A DNA stretch of 64,000 bases. Origin: Blastomyces gilchristii SLH14081 (taxonomy: Eukaryota; Ascomycota; Eurotiomycetes; Onygenales; Ajellomycetaceae). The position numbers were made by a program, and so were the translations under genes. Shown piece after piece: positions 60,401 through 64,000 of this stretch. Position 1 is the stretch's first letter. Each line of letters begins with the position of its first letter. The stretch covers positions 134,734 to 198,733 of the forward strand of contig NW_003101673.1 in the NCBI RefSeq assembly GCF_000003855.2. The letters run 5' to 3'. The notes below the pieces were generated by a model. The model did not search any database. It saw nothing but the letters and a program-made list of their open reading frames with translations, and had not been told where the DNA came from.

Positions 60401-62820
60401 GGTTTCATTTGATTCCATTTAGTCACATTCTTGGCATAAAGTGACTATTTTTAGACATTTTAAGGTTTTTTTTAGACTATTTTTAATTTTTTAAAAAGTA
60501 ACGCTTTTTGATAACACTTAAATGAGATTTAAAGTCATTTAAAGCAATAAAAATAATTTAAATTGAGAAGTGGAAATCATGGTCTCATTTGAAAAATGTG
60601 ACAAGAGTAGACAGTAAGTCTCACTGAGACAGTATGAGACTACTATCTAATGTTAAAACCGTGTAATGGGATCAGTCAAATTGATAATGAAACTATTAAA
60701 AAATCTAGTCCTGGTCTCAGACACGGTCACACGGTCAGTCCAGATATGATATTCATGATTAGAAGATATTAGTAATTATTGAATTCTTTAAGATCTGATA
60801 ACATTATCTTCAGAGTAGTAAGTACTCAGTGTAAGTTCTCATTGATTATACAAATCTATGTTACTTCTTGACAATAAAGAGCTTGATAGAACATCAAGCC
60901 AGATAAGTGAAGCTGCTTTCAGAGTATGATTTCTATATCTGATACTATTCAGATCAGCTTAATCTCACTGACATACTATCTAGATAGTCTGATTATAATA
61001 TTATTAATGTAGAGAAGAATTTTGCAAGAGAATCTCTATCATCACTATAGAAGAAGCTGACTGCAGAGAGTTAGAGTTCTCTAAAGCTCAGAAACAGTGC
61101 TGATAAGACAGTTGCATAACTCAGTATAGAAGATAAAAGAAAACTCAGATCTCTGCAGAGAACTGACACTGAAGATTATAAGCTTCTCATATTATATCTT
61201 ATAATCATTGAATTGATAAAGAATGAAATAGTCTACAATCTTTCAATCTGACTACTTTTCAAATTTATTAATAAGTTATAGAAGAGAGACATCTCTACTA
61301 CAGCTTGAATTCAGAAGTTGAAGAAGAAAGAATCTGATTTAAACTTGAAAGAGACAGACTCTGAGCAGAGCAGTGTCACTAAGAAATCAAGTCACTGATA
61401 ACTAGAAGAATATGAACTTCTACTGCTAAATGATTCAGTCTTCATCTCTCATAGCAGAGCAGTGTATCAGAAGTTATTAAGAATTCATTATAATGATTCT
61501 TATATGAGACACTTTGAATTAGAGAAGACTGAGAAGCTTCTAAAATATAAATATATTTAAGACAAGCTTCAGACAGATGTCAAAAAGTATGTTAAAACTT
61601 ATAATATTTATCAAAGAATAAAGATTCTGTAGTATAAGTAATACAGTAAGTTAGCATCACTATCTATTTCAAAGAACTCATAACAGAATCTATCAATGAA
61701 TTTCATAGTTAATCTACTGAAGTTAACAAGAGTTAAAGAATATAACTCAATTTTAATCATTATTAACTGCTTCACAAAGATAATCAGATATATTTCTACT
61801 TATAAAAAGATTAAAGCCTCTGAATTGACTGATCTGTTTTTAGATATTATTATTTATAATCACAGTGCTCTGAAATCATTGATAACAGATTAAGAATCTC
61901 TCTTTATCAGCAAATACTAATTAGCTTTTTACTATCATCTTATAATAAGATATCTTCTCAGTATCACATTTCATCTGCAGACAGATGATCAGACTGAATA
62001 TCAGAATCAGACACTAGAATAGCATCTTTGAGTATTCTATTTATGTTATCAGAATGATTGACTTAAATATCTTCTGACTGCTGAATTCATATATAATAAT
62101 ACAAAGAATATAATCTTAAAGATATCTTCTTTCTATACTTATTATAAATATAATTCTTCATTACTCAGTGATATTATGAATAATATTTCAAAGAGAGAGA
62201 TAGACAGTCAGAATATCAAACAGATACAGAGAACAGAGTATTTCTCAGTATCAGAAGTAAAAGCAAGATTGAAACTTTTGAATAAAATTTATAAGAACAT
62301 GATAAAAAGCATCTACTATACTTAGAAGTGATAGACAGAATACTATAATTAAAAACATCTTTCAATAAAGTTCTTAATAGAGAATCAAATGCTACTTTTA
62401 GCAAAGAATATCAAGATAATAAAACTGTATAAGAAGCTCAGTGAGTAGTGACTAGAATCTTTCTCAGTAACAAGAGTGATAAGTAAGTAGATATATAAGT
62501 TGAAATTATTCTCAGAATTGAAATCAATTCATTCTATTTTTTATATTTTCTATTTAAAGCTCTATAAGCAATGTTTTAGAGTAGAGCTGTCTCAGCTGAA
62601 TAATATCAAGATTGAGAGTGATACTAAATATCTTATGAAGAAAATATTAAATAAGTAAATATATTACAGCAAGCTTCAATATCTTGTTAAATAAGAAGAT
62701 TATTCATTGTCAGAGAATTCATGAGAATTACTTGAGCATTTGAAAAATGCTGAGAAAGAGATTGTAAGCTATAAGATAGCTAGTAGAGACTGCTCTGTTA
62801 CATATCAGAGATATTGAGTA
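57498..62820 (+). mobile_element. Gypsy-3: decayed chromodomain-type Ty3/Gypsy element (coding part)
   Basis: Plus-strand reading gives Gag (57,498-58,350) ending in a degraded zinc knuckle ('FNKDLYFNYKADKHYISDYKK', probably CFNC…H…C). Then come protease and RT: 'DRLCLCVDYRDLNKMIIKNHYSLLLIDKM' (59,251-59,335), 'YLVLSFDLCNASAIFQIYINETL' (59,459-59,528), 'VYLNDILIFSKSEKEH' (59,558-59,605). RNase H is split by the non-autonomous hAT element. Integrase follows from about 61,100, including 'IILIINCFTKIIRYI'-type core at 61,696-61,893. A chromodomain ends the region: 'KLQYLVK*EDYSLSENS*ELLEHLKNAEKEI' (62,665-62,765). Trp codons have become TGA/TAG throughout. LTRs were not recognised. Confidence 0.88.
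60237..60742 (+). mobile_element. Non-autonomous hAT element (506 bp), inserted in Gypsy-3 RNase H
   Basis: Starts TAGACTGGCCG and ends CGGTCAGTCCA, with 8-bp duplications gatatgat at 60,229-60,236 and 60,743-60,750. The first about 90 bp and the last about 45 bp match the ends of the 5.8-kb hAT at 7,329-13,125. The interior is short and non-coding, so it is an internally deleted or MITE-like derivative. Removing it and one duplication restores the Gypsy-3 frame 'LTQRRYDIHD' (RNase H). It keeps CpG and GpG sites unlike its surroundings. Confidence 0.92.
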
Positions 62821-64000
62821 AGAAATACTGCTTAAGACTTCTCATTTTTTTTAAAGAATTTTTTAGAGATAATCTTATAATAATAAGCTAATATCTTATC
62901 AACTCTGTAGCACTCTTCTTCTATTTTCTCTTAAAGAATTTTTAGAAGTTTAATAAGACTATACAAGTATAAAATTTCTGAAGTGATTAAAGAAAAGAAA
63001 TATTTGAAATTAATAAAGATTAATATTATCAATCTGCAGACTGCTGCTATTCTAATAAGACTACAGCTTGCTGAAAAAGTAAAAAGAAGAAAATCTCAGA
63101 GTCTACTTATTAATAATTATATTTTTATCAAACTCATTCTTCACTGTTAAAGTCTTCAGTATTAATATCTTTATCTGTTGAGAAGTTAGCACTGCAGCAC
63201 TGTAGAGAAGTATACTGTAGAAGAGTATAAGAGATACTTGAAGTATTAACTTACTAATTTATAAAGTATCTCAGTTATCTACTTCAATTGAAGTGAGATT
63301 CTCTTCAATCAGTGATTAATCTTTACAGTACTTTCAACAGTGATATCAGCTGATCTTTTCTTAAGATCAGTCATTCTGAGATGTTTTTTCATCTCAGAGA
63401 TTTATACTTTCATCTTCTTTTATAGATAAGTAAGAGAGATCTTCTCAGTCTTGATAGAATTCATCAATACTTAAAGCTCTGAGACTCTCACTCTGTACTG
63501 CTTAAGCATCTAGACTTCTTATCAGAGTTAATACAATATCTTTCTGTGAGATAATACTTACAGAGAGATAGAAGTCATTGTTACAGATATAATAAAAATA
63601 ACAGAAGTAAGAGAAGAGACAGATGTATAAAATTCTTCTCTTCTTCAGCTACTTAGTGCAGTATAGATAAGTAGTAATATTAGTTAAAGACTACACTGAA
63701 GCCTCTTCACAGAGAGAAGATAAAGAAACTGCAGAACTCTGCAGACTCAACTCAGTAGTATTCTAAGCAGAACTCAGATATACTGTGAGAGAGAAACTAT
63801 AAATTAAGCTTCTCAGAGTCACTGTCTCTGAAATCAAGCTCTCTCTGAGTTTCTCTCTGAATGATCACACAGAGTCATACATTACTATGTTAACTGAGAG
63901 AGAGAGTGATATTACAATAGTGATAAGAGAGGCAGAGAAAGAACTGAATATAAATTAATTAATTAACAGAAGAGATAACATCTCACTGCAAAGTACAGTG
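62821..64000. other. Decayed desert downstream of Gypsy-3
   Basis: CpG-poor AT-rich sequence. A plus-strand stretch near 63,020-63,135 ('NLQTAAILIRLQLAEKVKRRKSQSLLIN') is protein-like and could be the tail of a DNA-transposon protein, but the match is from memory of composition only. No boundary, LTR or intact frame is supported. Confidence 0.4.

Noticed and set aside
1..64000. CRISPR arrays, bacterial operons or phage genes
   Set aside because: Introns, LTR elements and SINEs show a fungal nuclear sequence; the direct repeats found are LTRs, tandem blocks or microsatellites.

Overview
This 64 kb window looks like a chromosomal piece of a filamentous ascomycete, most likely a Eurotiomycete. 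An Onygenales fungus would fit, but I infer that only from gene style: short introns with GTATGT/GTAAGT donors and CTAAC-like branch sites, and fungal forms of mL58, Dug1 and Smc6. It is a two-compartment sequence. A GC-balanced gene island of about 15 kb (about 40,600-55,985) sits between two very AT-rich, CpG-poor deserts built of decayed transposable elements.

Left desert (1-40,600). The oldest structure I can resolve is a very long inverted repeat. Its arms (1-3,222 plus 19,443-19,973, and 19,975-25,180) meet head to head at a one-base spacer at 19,974. A Ty3/Gypsy element (Gypsy-1, 3,223-19,442; 221-bp LTRs; 5-bp target duplication ctttc) sits in the left arm. It is itself split by a 5.8-kb hAT transposon (7,329-13,125; 8-bp target duplication), and its gag-side leader carries a 1.1-kb tRNA-headed retroelement (17,805-18,913; 14-bp duplication). 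The right arm carries a second, 5'-truncated copy of that retroelement (22,417-23,342) and a 369-bp tRNA-derived SINE (21,661-22,029; 15-bp duplication). Further right come a complete Gypsy-2 (26,585-32,333; 309-bp LTRs), a second SINE copy (32,954-33,328) and a complete Ty1/Copia element (34,312-40,020; 95-bp terminal repeats). All pol genes are broken mainly by C-to-T and G-to-A transitions, the mark of a RIP-like process.

Gene island. Four intact genes are modelled to exon level: mitochondrial ribosomal protein mL58 (41,069-41,698, +); Cys-Gly metallodipeptidase Dug1 with a mitochondrial-type N-terminal extension (42,407-44,478, +, 5 exons); the SMC5/6 ATPase Smc6 (45,073-49,517, +, 13 exons); and a type II membrane, glycosyltransferase-like protein (52,827-54,583, -, 4 exons). 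Between smc6 and the last gene lies a frameshifted, truncated FluG/DUF3435 gene (about 50,204-51,945). That is the tyrosine-recombinase family that includes Starship 'captains'.

Right desert (about 55,985-64,000). It holds a third Gypsy relic with a chromodomain (Gypsy-3, about 57,498-62,820, +). Its RNase H region is split by a 506-bp non-autonomous hAT element (60,237-60,742) whose ends match those of the 5.8-kb hAT.

The four genes are housekeeping or cell-surface genes with no sign of a shared pathway. The main interest is the exactly resolvable order of insertions, the two SINE-like families with a shared 3' tail, the long palindrome, the captain-family relic and the mutation pattern.
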